Assembly (NCBI GenBank): GCA_022385805.1
Contig: MU277680.1
Location: forward strand, 194,693-258,692
DNA length: 64,000 bases
Direction: 5' to 3'
Origin: Pilatotrama ljubarskyi
Lineage: Eukaryota > Basidiomycota > Agaricomycetes > Polyporales > Polyporaceae
The notes beneath the pieces are model-generated. The model was not told the DNA's origin and did not search any database. It was given only the letters and a program-made list of their open reading frames with translations. Position numbers and translations under genes: made by a program. Of the stretch, positions 34,173-45,895 are shown in pieces (position 1 is the stretch's first letter; the number at the start of each line of letters is the position of its first letter).

Positions 34173-35442
34173 CTAGGACGCCCATCTATCGTAGTCAAAC
34201 CTCCCGTGCAGGCGGGTCACGATCTCCTGGTAGTCCGGCTCATTGTCAGCCGTAATGATTCCCTTCCTCACCATGAAGTCGACCAAGACTGCGACCGAGC
34301 ATTAGACTGGGCTAACAGAGTAATCGTGCAGCCTACGCACCGATAGCACAGTTGTATTTGAACAGTCCTGCACGCATGTGCTCGACCACCTTGGCAAGCG
34401 GCAGTAGCTATAGCGCTCAAAGTAAGCATACTGGCGCGGGACGATCATGCCTGAACGGACCTCGAAAGACTCAACCTCGCCGTCAAGCGGTTTCGGCTCC
34501 ACGCCTGAATTCGACGGCAGCGGCAGGTCGTAAGTGTACCTGCCACGAGAATGTCAGCGAGAGCTATCAACATAAGGGATCATACTCACTCCACCTCTGG
34601 CTGAAGCCAGCCGCGCGGCGTCCTGTAGGAACGAAATCGTCTCCGAACCGTGTAAGCGCAGTGCAAGACAGGCTGCGGGCTTACCGGAAGAAGTAGCTCA
34701 CGCTCCCAGTCGCGCGCGCATAGCGCCGCACGACGTCCTCGGGGATGCTCGCCTCCTCCATCGACTCCTTCACCACGCAATCGAACACGGCGAGGCCGGC
34801 CTCTATGCCGCCCGCGACGCTGTTATCGAGGTAACCCGGCCAAGTCTGCTTGGTCGCTGCGCGGCGTGGGACCCACACGTTGTAGCTCGGTGGTTGTCCG
34901 TCCTCACCAGGCACCTCCTCGTACGCCGTCATATGCACCCCGTATGTCACGATCCCGAACAGTCCGCTCGCGGCGCGTTCCATCCTGAATGCGTAGTTAA
35001 GCGTGTCCCCGTGCGCGTCTTCGTCCTCTCCAGGGAAGTCGCGATGCCCGAACGGGTTTCTGTAGACGGGGTAGAGCTCGTTCCTCCACTTGCGTGGGCT
35101 GATTTCGTCCGGCCACAGTCCCGTGTCGCGCCATCGCTCGCAGAGCTCTTTCATGACGCGCGAACGCGCCGAGGGCGTGTTGATTCCTCGCGCGAAGCTC
35201 ACCCATTCCCTGCCCGTGGTATCTTGGCCGAACTCCCATGACGACGAGTCCGCCTCCTTGCGTAGCTGTGCGACGACCTCTGGGCGCAGGAGACCTACAG
35301 CAGGAGAAGACGGCGAGGGAGAGAGCAACCAAGGCAGGAGTTTCTCCGCATTGGAGCTCGGCATGCGGGGTAGCCTGAAGTTGTCGCAAGCCTGCACGAT
35401 CTGCAAGAAGCTCTGCGGGGCAGTCGGCGTGGGTCCAGGCAT
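34173..35442 (-). CDS. Nudix protein of the thiamine-pyrophosphokinase-related group, 350 aa
   Basis: Five exons (35442-34685, 34622-34590, 34539-34461, 34407-34341, 34288-34173) give 351 codons. The family couples an N-terminal DUF4743 region to a Nudix hydrolase domain and is often annotated thiamine pyrophosphokinase-related (yeast YJR142W type), acting on oxidised thiamine diphosphates. Visible blocks are GIVTYGVHMTAYEE, the WVPRRAATKQTWPGYLDNSV segment, the Nudix box AGGIEAGLAVFDCVVKESMEEASIP (KESMEEAS region about residue 230) and the C-terminal NCAIVLVDFMVRKGIIT, NEPDYQEIVTRLH. The Nudix box departs from GX5EX7REUXEEXGU mainly in having Lys for Arg. The start at 35442 is the first Met; MPSSNAEKL at about residue 27 is an alternative. 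Confidence 0.88.
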
Positions 35443-35775
35443 ACTTGCTGACTCGCAGCTCTGAAGTAGGTTCGTGGATCCGTCGTCGTCGTCGTCGTCG
35501 ACGTGAGATATATAGACAAGACAAGCTGCAGCCTCGGGCTGGCAGTGACTCAGCGCGGGCGATTGCCAGAGGTCGTTTAGGCGCCCATGCTACGGTACGG
35601 CATCCGACTGGGGACGCTGCTTGACTGGAAGCCACGCTGACCAAACACTCAAATGTCAATAGTTCCCCCAGCACGAATGCACTGCTGCTTGGATGGTTGC
35701 CCGACTCGCACAGTAGGTTTGCTCTCGTACAGACTACTCCAAAGCGCCCAAGACCTCGCCCCTCCGAGTCCGAAG
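35443..35775. promoter_or_regulatory. Upstream region of the Nudix gene
   Basis: 333 bases containing a CGT microsatellite close to the Nudix start and the 3' flank of the next gene. Nothing else recognised. Confidence 0.4.
35481..35500. repeat. (CGT)n microsatellite
   Basis: About seven tandem CGT/GTC units lie 39 bases upstream of the Nudix ATG, probably in the 5' leader. Confidence 0.8.
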
Positions 35776-36430
35776 CTATGTCACGGGCTGTACCTCTTCC
35801 AAATCTTGTGTCCTCTGCACTCCCAGTGCTATGGCTTCGTCCTGAGTCTTCGGCGCGACTTGGGGTGGTCGAGTCGCTGGCTGTGGAAAGTAGGCCGCCC
35901 GGTCCTTCGACTTTTTGTACAGGTCCCACGCGAAGACGCCGAGGCTCATGAGGATGAAAGCGAGGAGGCTCGCGAGTGCGCACACGGCCGCGAGGAGGTT
36001 GCGCTTTTCGGTATCATCGCTTCCCTCGTCGTCGTCTCGTCGTACATGTGCGACTGCCGCGCGGGGTTGTCGGAGCGAGATGACGGGAAGGGAGGAGAGA
36101 GCGATCTCGGCCGTCCCTCGAGAGACGTCCGAGATGTCGGCTTGGCCTTCGCAGCAAAGGGTCAAAACTTCTTGCAGAAACAACTCACGAGAGTCAACCA
36201 TTACCGTGGCTAATGTCCAACGCTGAGAAGTCGACGGTGTCTACAGCTTGGGCTACCTGCGAAAATTGGTCAAAATTTTCCTGAGCGGCGAGGCGCTCCT
36301 CCGTTCAACGTTGACCCACCTCTGGCGGGTGGCCATAGGACGCCACGTCCAGTTCCTTAGTGGGTAGAGGAACCGCATGTACCGCAGCAGCGAATATAAG
36401 GCTGAACAGGCAGATGCGCCCGAGCAACAT
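35776..36430 (-). CDS. Small type-I membrane protein, 177 aa
   Basis: Three exons (36430-36320, 36256-36205, 36146-35776) give 178 codons. I do not recognise the family. A signal peptide is evident (LLGRICLFSLIFAAAVHAVP). The ectodomain of about 90 residues is polar, with a basic/acidic stretch VRRDDDEGSDDTEKR before a single membrane helix (LLAAVCALASLLAFILMSLG, about residues 107-128). A basic cytosolic tail YKKSKDRAAYFPQP follows, about 50 residues. The last acceptor is uncertain: an earlier AG would also keep frame but would make a 34-nt intron, shorter than any other here, so the 58-nt choice is used. It neighbours other secreted or membrane proteins in the 35-41 kb interval. Confidence 0.65.
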
Positions 36431-37615
36431 AAGGCTGGAGGATGGAGGCCGCTGGAAGAAGGGAGGAGGAGGCCGCCGGCGTTCGTTCGGAACTCTTCAG
36501 AACACTCACTCTCCAGCTCCCCATATATTTCAGTCACAGTGACGCACTATTGGCTCGCTCGGGCGGGACTTGCAGCCGCTACGGCGAAAATACAGGGGCC
36601 CGTGCTTGAATGCATGACGCCCGCTCGGGTAAGGCAGACACGAGCCCGTAATTGGTCGGAGGATGACTCGGAGCTCGACCCAGCGCCGGGCGCACCATTC
36701 AGGCTGGATCATCGCTCGCTGAGTGCCGGCCGCGACGCCGCGGTCCCACTCTCGTCAACAGGTCACAATTGAACCATGTGGCTACATACCGACCAGGTGA
36801 GCGTTCCTCTCCTTGGTGCCATCATGCATGACTGACACACGGAGGCCCGAGGAACCCCTTTGTATTAATTCAAGTGCTTCGCTACTTTCAAGTTCCACAC
36901 TGAGGGGCGCATAGACCTGAGAGCCTCGCGGAGATCATTGGATGCGATTGCAGGCGACTTCGACCATGCATGATGCCGGGGCGGGGTCCACTGTCCGTGC
37001 GATTCTAAGTCATCTGTATACAGCGACGGCAAATATCTCACATCGTCAGCGCTCAGCTCTGCACGCGAACGTATATCGGACACGGGTGACCCCGCGACCG
37101 GACCCGCACAAATCATAAGTGCTACTCATTATCCTGGTTGATGTCGAGGCCTCGCGAAGACACCCCACTGCTCAAGGCTGGCTACCCGCTGACCTTGCAG
37201 CAGGATAGGTTGGTTGCTGCGGAGAACAGCGACTATGCATCGTTCTATAGTTCTGCCCCCGTGTGGCCGCCTGGTGAGGTTGGCTTCGACGGTGACATAC
37301 TTCATCGAGCTTGACGGGGGCGGGCACGACTAGCTTGCTATGCCTGAGACTTCGTAGGTTGTATGGTGTGTAAGTCCAGTCCTAAGGTCGGCACCTCATA
37401 TAGCGTTCTGATGCATCGGAGTCAGATTCACATATAGTAGTCGTATGACATCCGGATAGAAGGCTCGACCAAGCAACCGTCATCCGCCTCGCAAAAGCCG
37501 TTCCCCGCCCACCCAACCCGCTCGGAACTCCCTGAAATAGGGTATTTTTGAGAATCAGCTCACGAGCTGGGAGCTCTTGAGCACGGGTGGTGCGTACCTT
37601 CTTTGATTAGGCAGC
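36431..37615. other. Gene-poor 1.2-kb stretch
   Basis: No supportable gene. Short frames only on both strands. Confidence 0.4.
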
Positions 37616-37952
37616 TCAGGTTTGCCATCCTAGAACATTGTACCGTATACGACGCGGAGCGGCTAGCGCGTCCGACCATACAAATTGTGTCACATCCATG
37701 GTCTGGCGTGCAAGCTTGGTAGGCTCCCCGCACCCCGTTCCTGAGCCGGGGCCGCGGCAATCTGTCGCCTGCGGCAAGGGCATAACCACCACATCGGCCC
37801 GAGCTGCTCCAGCCTAGGAAGGGGGAATGTGAGTGACCGTCGAAACTCGTCCGTCGGGGCTAGCCAGTACTCACCGCTTGGGCCGGGTGAGCTATGACCG
37901 TAGTAGTTCAGAATGCCGCAAGGAGGGCGAGGACGGCCAGACGAGAGAACAT
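37616..37952 (-). pseudogene. Possible secreted-protein gene interrupted by a stop
   Basis: An ATG at 37952 begins a signal-peptide-like run (FSRLAVLALLAAF), but an in-frame TGA follows after 14 residues. Ignoring the TGA, the frame continues TTTVIAHPAQA to a GTGAGT donor, crosses a 60-nt intron in phase 0 and stays open for 64 more codons, including two Cys (ATDCRGPGSGTGCGEP), to a stop at 37616. A TATA box lies 37 bases upstream. This reads like a small secreted protein with one nonsense change. I do not recognise the family, and the model rests on few marks. Confidence 0.35.
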
Positions 37953-37988
37953 CGTGAACGTTTGAATGCCTGAAGGACACAAAAGGTC

Positions 37989-37995
37989 TATATAT
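37989..37995 (-). promoter_or_regulatory. TATA-like element
   Basis: TATATAT-type sequence 37 bases upstream of the ATG at 37952. Confidence 0.35.
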
Positions 37996-39147
37996 CCAGC
38001 CTCCTGAGCTTGTCTCCGGAGAGCAGGTTTGCAAGCAAAGTGCCCATTGTGCATTGCGCTGACGTTGATGAGCGGGCTGCGGCCTCGGTTCTGATTCTGA
38101 CCTACTGTAGTGGCTTCGCCGAGGCGTGAAACCTTGAAAGGTGCCAGTGAGTGTAGCGCAACTATCGTGACAGAATGTCTCCGATGAACGCTGCAGCACC
38201 ACTCTATCGCAGCAGACTTCCACGTTACAGTCCAAAGAGAGCGCGTACATGCCCTAAACATAGCCTGGCGCGGGATGAAGAAACGTATGGTTGCGTATCA
38301 TTATCAATATAGCTTCCCCGCCGATGCCCTCATATCCCGCTGATAACATGAATACCTATCTTCCCTGCGTTGAGGTACCTCGGACTGGCAGCCTATGCGG
38401 CTACGACACTCCTCTGCTGACCTTCTGGTCTCGAATGGGAGCTTTGAGATCGTGTGGCATCCCCCGGGCTGGGTCCTCAAGACAGTGGGCATGCATGAGG
38501 TGTAGGAAATGTACTGGTCCGAACCCCCTTTCGAGCTGTCGAAGTGACTGCTCCGGTGGTGGGAGTACGAGGAGGACAAGGTCATCGCAGTGCTCCTAGG
38601 TTCGGGGTAAGTCGCGTATGTACAGTTCCGGGTCAGTCATAAGCTCCCGGACTGGGACTCCGGCGAAGTCAGCTGTATATGCGGTTGATGTGGTATAATG
38701 TTATGGGCTTTGTCCGTTAAACGACACGCAGGAACTCTACTCGTTGTTGTTTCATCGCCGGGCTGGTGGAATCTGCGGCATATCTTCTACTAGTGTTCGG
38801 AGGTGCCATACTGGACCGTAAACCTCTCATGAGCTTTCACCCTCGGACCAGGAAACAGGAGACGGTGCGGATGACATGGTGTCCCGCTTGTGGCTGAGTC
38901 TCTGAGGGAACTCCAAGCTTTTGGCTTCAGCTTCAGACTCGGAGGCTACGATCGCATTCCGTAATCCATCTCGACTGCAGGTACGGACGTCGCGGGGTCT
39001 CTATGTCTTCTTTACACCAGCTGCGATTGCAATGGGGTCAGGTAAATATGCATCGGGCTCGCTGAAGGCATCAGTACATACCGCATTCCGTCTCCCTTAC
39101 TGCGGATAAACTCGCACGGGAAAGGTTCTCCGCCGGGCTGCTTGACT
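37996..39147. other. Gene-poor 1.15-kb stretch
   Basis: No supportable gene; no motif or splice pattern recognised. Confidence 0.4.
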
Positions 39148-39425
39148 TCAATACGAGCAAAAGTCTCCCGGCACGCAGACCTGCGGCTCGCGAGCTTCGT
39201 AGTGACATATTTTGCCGGGCAAGCATATGGTATCGGTGTTTGGCATGCCAGTGGTCTCCGCTGTCTCATCTCCCACCGCCTAGTAGCGTTAAACATCAGT
39301 AAGCCCCCAGAATCCTGTTCCATGGAAGGCAGAACAGTGATACTCACATGGGGCACTGGAAGAGCCATGCCGAACGTGGCAAGGTGTATGCAGAGGAATG
39401 CGAGAAAAACCGAGCGGGTGAACAT
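39148..39425 (-). CDS. Small secreted Cys-containing protein, 69 aa
   Basis: Two exons (39425-39348 and 39279-39148) meet across a 68-nt GT-AG intron in phase 0. The 69-residue product has a clear signal peptide (FTRSVFLAFLCIHLATFG, ending MALPVPHA) and a mature part of about 45 residues with four Cys in two pairs (CLPGKIC and CVPGDFC). The repeated C-x-PG-x-x-C pattern suggests a small disulfide-bonded fold. I do not recognise a named family; function is unknown, and small secreted proteins of this size in wood or litter fungi act outside the cell. A TATA box sits 74 bases upstream. The frame could extend by a further exon before the TGA, which I cannot exclude. Confidence 0.6.
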
Positions 39426-39498
39426 CGTATAACGAGGGGCAGTGTCTCTGGGTGATGCGATGTGGGTAGGACGGAAGTGTCGGGCAGTGCGGCCCACG

Positions 39499-39506
39499 TT
39501 TTATAG
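39499..39506 (-). promoter_or_regulatory. TATA box of the small secreted protein
   Basis: CTATAAAA on the minus strand, 74 bases before the ATG at 39425. Confidence 0.5.
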
Positions 39507-40198
39507 TACCCTACCGCGCGGAAGCGGCGACAGACGGGGTCTGTGGGTTCCGCTTCGCCACCGGGTGTCAACGCTTGCTGCTGATTTGCGATCTACCTTG
39601 GCGAGCGCTATGTACCGATAGCATTGCCTATCGGCAGCGAAACGGCACCGGTGCAGCATTGTACTGTCATCTGACAACGGTTGTGCAGCTAGGGTAGGGT
39701 TGAATGTGATGCGCCTGAAGTAAAACAACGTAAGAGGCGTACGAGAGGTATATGCGCCTGACCTGCGCCAGGATAAATGTGCATGAGACATCTGTTTGTA
39801 ATTGCGATACCTTCAGTAGCCGACCATAGGTTGGCCGAAGTTGAGCCTATCTACTGCGACCCATCAGTATACCCTTGTCTGCACTCGTCTGCAGTATGCA
39901 CCGTTCTCGCGGCGACGTACCTCTTCAACGCGGCAGTAGCAGTGCCGGATATACAGAATATCGACCAGCTGAGAGTATAGTATACAAATGCCAACGTATC
40001 AAGGTCCGTGCACCTACCCGTCCATGGCCGGCGCAGGACGATTTGTCCTATTTCATTGTGAGTAGCGTGATAGCGATGAGACGGACGACCGTCTCGACTG
40101 GACTACGCGCCGCTCCTGTGAGAGAAACGGGCTGTCATAGGGCCTATTGATGGGCCCATTTGAGAAACATCTCTTGTCATGTCGGCGACCTCGATATA
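39507..40198. other. Intergenic
   Basis: 692 bases without a supportable gene. Plus-strand frames here have no motif. Confidence 0.4.
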
Positions 40199-40840
40199 CT
40201 ATGCCCTGATGTTACGTCTGCGGACAAGCACAGCGATGACAACCACCAGGAGGACGACCAGCACCGAGAGGAGGATGATGACGATGGATAGAGACCGCGT
40301 GTTCGCCGGCGAGCCCCCTCCGCTTGCGGATACGCTTGTCGGCGTAGTAGCTATTGAGGTGGATGGCTGAGAAGAAGCTTGAGTATCGTCGTCATCCTCC
40401 GAGTCCGAAGTCGAGTCATTCGAGTTGGTCGAGGCTGTACGTGTATTCGTGACTTGTGGAATGGTAGACGAAGGGACTTCCGTCGTTCCTGTGTTTTCTG
40501 AAGACGTTGTCGACACTGCTGACGGCGTGATAACAGTGATAGAAGACGATGTGTCTTCCACAATAGACGTCGGACCCCTGGGAGGGAAGGGCTGCGTTTC
40601 GAATGGCATCTTGTCCTGAGCGTGCATGATACCGTCATATTTGCACGCGGTGCATCACAGAAGAAGCCGACACTTACAGCAGAGAGTATGATCGGCCCGG
40701 GAGTGGATGGTATTGACGCCGGCCAATCCCGCCAGCCCCGGTTCCGTGCATCGCGAACTGGACACGCATGCCTGGTGACTGCCGTTCGAAGGGGCGTCTT
40801 GCTACGTTCCCATTGGGTTTTAGTACTTCAACGATGTGAA
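40199..40840 (-). CDS. Single-pass membrane protein with Ser/Thr-rich ectodomain (5' incomplete)
   Basis: The last exon (40615-40199, 138 residues) is clear. It has about 95 residues rich in Ser and Thr, a typical O-glycosylated stalk, with an acidic patch SDSEDDDDTQAS, then a membrane helix (SLSIVIILLSVLVVLLVVVI) and a short basic tail VRRRNIRA. An upstream exon ending at 40678 joins through a 62-nt intron in phase 0 and adds WPASIPSTPGPIILSA before MPFETQPFPP. Farther 5' I could not find a splice combination that reaches a Met or signal peptide, so the start is unresolved. The layout matches the many basidiomycete surface proteins with a lectin-like or unknown head; the family is not recognised. 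Confidence 0.55.
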
Positions 40841-41682
40841 GCTATATGATGAACTTGCCCCATCGAAAAGCACGTTGCTCTGGCCGAGTCTCAATGTATT
40901 TGTAGCTTCTACGGAGATCCCGCCCTCGACGGCGCCGGGTATCCATGCACCTCGGCAGCCTAGAGCAAAAAGATGGCTGTGGAGCATTAGCAGACCAGAG
41001 CTATGCCAGAAGCGAATGCGAAGGAACGAGAGATATACGGGTCGCCTGCTTCGGATTGCCCTATATAACAAGCAAGATAACACAGCTCGCTGCGCACGGC
41101 TGCGTACAGCGCGGCCGCGTGAAATGCGGGCACTGCAACGCATCACACGCTGGGCTGGCTACCGGGCTCAAGGCGGTCTGCGAAGCCGAAAGCCGCACTG
41201 AAGCGCAACGGACGATATCGCGATGTGCCTTTTGCGCATGGTGAGCGAGCTGGATGATGAGAGGACCACCAACCTGCAGCGGTCGAGCAAAACATCTTCC
41301 GATCAGCAGTATGCTGATCTTCATGCGGGCTCACAGGTGGGTCTGACCACCAGTGATACTGGATGCAAACCTTCCGGTTAGTTGCATTTGTCGCTCAAAT
41401 TGTCGCTCTCAAACCCCTGGCAACCCCGAGAATTGTGAGCGTTGTACTTTGAGGGACGAAGAGACATCACTCACCGCTTGCTAAGGGCCCTTGCCTTGGT
41501 ACCCTCAATGGTGTGAACGAACGGCGGGCAGCTTCGCATCTTCTATACAGCCGCGAACGGGAGAGGATAGGGATTGATATACATTAGTGACGAGACCGGT
41601 ACAAGCACGACTAGGAAGATATCCAAGTTCAGCAACAAATCGAAACGCAAGACCGACAGTAAACACAAAGTTCGGCTCCATA
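40841..41682. other. Unassigned upstream stretch
   Basis: 842 bases that probably contain missing 5' exons of the membrane-protein gene and its promoter. Candidate minus-strand frames exist (for example one from 40998), but none splices cleanly. Confidence 0.4.
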
Positions 41683-44600
41683 TCAAGAGCCGTCTACAGG
41701 AACCGCCTTCGTACTAGGAGGTCCTCCAGAAAGATGCGCGGGAGGTCTCTCCGAGAGACCCCCGTTGGACATACGCGATACTCCCGCTGGTGACAACGCA
41801 GCCGGCAAGGGGGGAAGCAATGGCGCCGGCCCAGACAGGCTGTTCTGGTTGGCAGAAGACGAGGCGCCGCCGCCCATTGCAATGGGCGCGAAGTTCCCGC
41901 TCTCTGGCATGGGAAAGGCCTCCATTTTTGGTAACCCCTTTCCTAATCGAGGGGACGGAGGCCGTGCCCTCGACGTCCTCGATCCCGGGCTACCAGCCAG
42001 ATGCGGACTGCGGGTCGTGGGTGGGGGTGACCTGGGGACGCCTGGCGGACCTCCTGGCTGTCCGCGTCCGGACTGGCCAACCCGCGGCGAGCGAACCGAG
42101 CTCGCGAACGAACGTGGTGGGCTAGATGGGGGTGCTCGCCCATTGCTATAAGGAGGCGAGCCAAACTGGCCGTGGAAAGACGGCGCGGAGGGCGGTTGTG
42201 GCAAGCGCGCAGACGGAGATCGCTGGTTATTGGTACTGGGGCCACCCAGCGGCATCCCAGATGAAGGATGGACGTGAGATGCTGAAGGCGGACGGACGTC
42301 GTCCGCAGCGCCAGACCACGAACCACGGCGCGAGGAGGGCATAGAAGGGGGAAGATGAGAGGGGTCAGGGCCTCCGCGCGGTGAACCCGGTCGGCTGCCT
42401 TGGAGCGACTGCGACGGACCCATCGTGAAGGGCGTCACCAGGCGTTCGTGCGGGCCGGGAGGTGGAGGGCCTGAAGAGCTAGGAGCTCTACCACGGTCAC
42501 GTTCGCGTTCTCGCTGGACTTCGGGTGGCATAGCTTCGTCACTTCCCCTCCAGAAGGCGGACATCCGAGGCGATGCTCCCGACTGAGTCTTCTGTGATGA
42601 AGCGGACAACTCAATGATTTCGGTCGGTGCACCCGAGCGAGGGCGCCGTGGCTCCAGCTCACGACCACTGCGAGGGCTGTGCGATTGCCCTGCTCCAGGT
42701 GCCGCAGGCCCGCTATTCGAGCCTGATGGAAGCCCTGCCATGGGCGGGGCGTGCACATTACCTCCAAGTCCACTGAAACCCTGAGGCGGCGGGTGGTGAT
42801 GGTGGCGAACATGGTGGTGGTGGTGCAAGTGATGATGCGGGTTGTGCGGGGCTTGCCCTTGCGGGTGCTGGTGCGGGTGCTGGTGAGTAGTGTGTCGTGG
42901 TTGCCCATGAGCCATAAGGTAGGCCCGCTCCGCCTCCCGCTCGCGTTCCATGTCTCGGTGAGTGCGCTCTCGCTCAGCACGCTCACGCTGGCTCAAGGCC
43001 TCTCCCATCCGGTCCCTCTCTCGCTCCCGCTCGCGGCCCTCTACTTCGCCGTTGACCCTGCTAGGTTCCTTCCCGCTTCCCATTTGGACACCTGTCGGCG
43101 GCCCAGTCCAGCCATTCGGTGTAGGTCCTGTATATCCCGGCGGAATGGGTCCGCCGCTCAATAAAGACGGTGCCCCCGATCCAGGACCCACCCCATTGCT
43201 AACCGGCACAGGGGAGATGGAACGCCTTGTGAGCGTACTAGGACCCGGACCTGCACCAAAGTGCTGCGGGAGGTGTGAAGGGTGTTGTGGGAGGCCAGAG
43301 GGAGGGCGCATTCCCATCGCAATCTCCTGGTCAAGCTGCATTTGCGAATGTGACACATGAGGCAGGGTCCCCGGAGGCGCTGAATGGTGGTGGGGAAGAC
43401 GAGTGGGTGGGGCGGCAAAACCCTGCACTAGTCCTTGCTGGGGATGCTGCTGGAGGAACGGAGGAGCAAATCGATTGCCCGGGGGTCCATCGAGGACTTG
43501 CATCCCCATAACGTACGGGTCCATGCCAGGGGGAGGCATCCCGCCAAGGACAGTGTTCATGAGACCAGGCCCGCCACGATGTGGGTCGTAACCGGCAGCA
43601 GCGCGTCGGTGCTGGAAGAACAGTTCGAGGTCTTGCACGATCTCTCCAGGAGACAGGGACATGATCTGAGGGTAAACCAAAGAGTTGGGAGGCAGCGGCT
43701 CTTTCTTGCGGTGGTGACGCTTCCCGAGGGGCAATGCAGCTTCTGGGATGCCAAAGGGACTAGACATGACGATCTCACGCAATGATGGAGCAGGAGGGAC
43801 TTCCGAGGGTGGCAAAGGGAAACGGCGAGCTGTAGATGACGTTAGTTGGGCGCGCGTGTAGAAGACTCAAGACAACGTACTCGGCTGCGGACGCTCAAGA
43901 GCGCGCCGTTCGCGCTCAAGGCGTCGCCTCTTGCTGTTTGTCTCCGAGATCATTTCTGTTTGAAGCTCATCTCTGGCGTCCTAAGCGAACAATCAGAACC
44001 GCGGACGCCATCGCATGCCTCATGATGGAATTTACCTTCCACCAACTCCACACTCCCTCTTCATCCAATCTACGACGCTTAGTGACGTTAGCGACCTCAT
44101 AGTCGCGTCTGCGCGACGCGAGTTCAAGGCGCTTGTCCCGTCGCTTCGATAGTTCCGTATGTAGATGCAGGAGCTCGGGGTGCGTTCCTGCAGCACCGGA
44201 GGTCGATATACGCGCATTGAGACGTGCCCACACATAACTCAGAATGCCACAACGCACCATCCGCGATTAAGCCTTCCTCCCACGCAAGTGTATCCATCTT
44301 CTCGACGTAGAGTCGCTCTCTTAAGAGCGCAAACTTCAGCTCAATGGCAGCCAACACGTCCAAGGCCTCCGCGCGATGCGCAGGTTGCATGTCCGAGTCG
44401 AGGTCAAGCTCCGGAGTGGCCACGTCCATGTCGTCGCCGTCGCCGTTCTCGCCTTCAATGCCTTCGCCATGATCGGCGTCGGCATCACCCTCACCAGCGT
44501 CAGCGGCCGCTGCAGCTCTTGATCGCCTCGCAGCACGCGTCCGTCCTTTGCCCTTCCTAGACCTGGCGGCACGTGCGCTGGATGGCTTGCGCTCAGGTTC

Positions 44601-45740
44601 GGGCTCCGCTTCAGGTTCGGAGACCGCGTCCTGTTCCTGTTCCGGTTCAGCAGAGGGGTATCGCGATGACATGCGGGAGGCAGATGGAGTAGAAGGCTGG
44701 GAGGAGGTTGGGGAAGAGGGTTGTATGAGACTTGAGCCTGCCATGATGGAGGAGGCCGCAACCGCGACTGGGGACATGAGTACCGGTGGTGGCGCGTCAA
44801 CATCCATAGTCGCGTCTAGATCTCCTTCCGCGGGTTCCGGAAGACCCTCAGCTGGAGTGACGGCTTCAGTGGTTGGAGGCTCGTCGGCTTCGAGGACATC
44901 GGCATCCTCAACGGCGGCGTCAGGGTCGTCTTCGTCCTCCTCGATGTCTGAGCCATCCTTGGTAGCTTCTGCCGCATCTTGTTGGTCGTCCTCATCGACC
45001 TCGTCTTCTCCGACGTTGTCGTTTTCATCGTCGGTGAGGTCAGGTGACGCCGCCACCTTGGGCGTTCGATCGACATCCGCGTCGGGCGCGTCAGGCTCGC
45101 CGTCCTCGAGGTCGTCCTCGTCTTCGCCGGAGACGTCGCCGCTGGTGCCTTTGCTGTCCTGACGAGGGGGCAGTTCATCGACAAACTCACCATCCTCCTC
45201 AACGAGATCCTCGTCGTCATTATCGTCTGCCTCGTTGTCGCTGAGGGCACGGCCCTTCCTAGGAGACGGGTCGTCATCGTCGGGATTCGATTCCTTGTCC
45301 TGGTCGTCATCCTCTTCCTCCTCCATAGCCTTTGCCGGGCCAGCCTGCTCTTCTTCTTCTTCCTCCTCCTCGACCAGTTTGTTGCGCCAGTCCGACTTGT
45401 CCTTCTTCTCGGACTTCTTCTGCTTGTATGCCCAGTCCCACATTGGTGCAGGCACTATGCGATCGCGTTGCCTCTTGCGTGATGAGGAACGAGACGCGTC
45501 GTCTGCATTGGAGGGGTTGTCGTTGTCTTGCTCGTCCTCGGTGAGCTCAGAGAGCTCGGAGCCGCTGTCGAGGCCAGCGGCACCGCCGTGATTGGAATGT
45601 TGTTCTTCTTGAGGTGGAGGAGATGGTGACGGCGAGCTCAGAGAGTCCAGAGACACTGTGGACGCCGGCATCGTCGGCGACGGCGACGACGGACGGGATG
45701 GGGAGCGGGGAGTTGGGAGAGCGTTGGACGGGGGTCTCAT
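41683..45740 (-). CDS. Sds3-like histone deacetylase complex subunit, 1293 aa
   Basis: Four exons (45740-44258, 44187-44036, 43980-43881, 43829-41683) give 1294 codons. The Sds3-like domain (about residues 465-590) is split over exons 1-3: AIELKFALLRERLYVEKMD, then HPELLHLHTELSKRRDKRLE, RRRLDEEGVWSWWKDARDE and SETNSKRRRLERERR. This domain belongs to subunits of the Rpd3/Sin3 histone deacetylase complex that hold the core together. The first 460 residues are very acidic (runs of Glu/Asp) with a basic patch SRKRQRDR; the last 700 are rich in Pro, Ser, Gly and His, including a His-rich tract near residue 930. Yeast Sds3 is about a quarter as long. The start has 155 bases to a divergent F-box gene. 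Confidence 0.88.
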
Positions 45741-45895
45741 GGCTGGATCGGCGGCGTGGGCCAGCTTCGGCAGATGCCGATGCGGTGAGTGCGCATAGAG
45801 TTCACCGGGCGCTTACATGTTTCTCCGCCACCAGCAGGCTCTCGAGCTCTAAGTCATAGCACTCCCTTGCTGAGGCTTGCCTCTCTTCGACAGCG

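Noticed and set aside
34997..35983. 328-codon minus-strand frame over the Nudix gene
   Set aside because: Same strand but other frame; it lacks motifs, and the Nudix motifs lie in the other frame.
44548..45162. 204-codon Ser-rich plus-strand frame
   Set aside because: It is the complement of the acidic Glu/Asp-coding tract of the Sds3-like gene.
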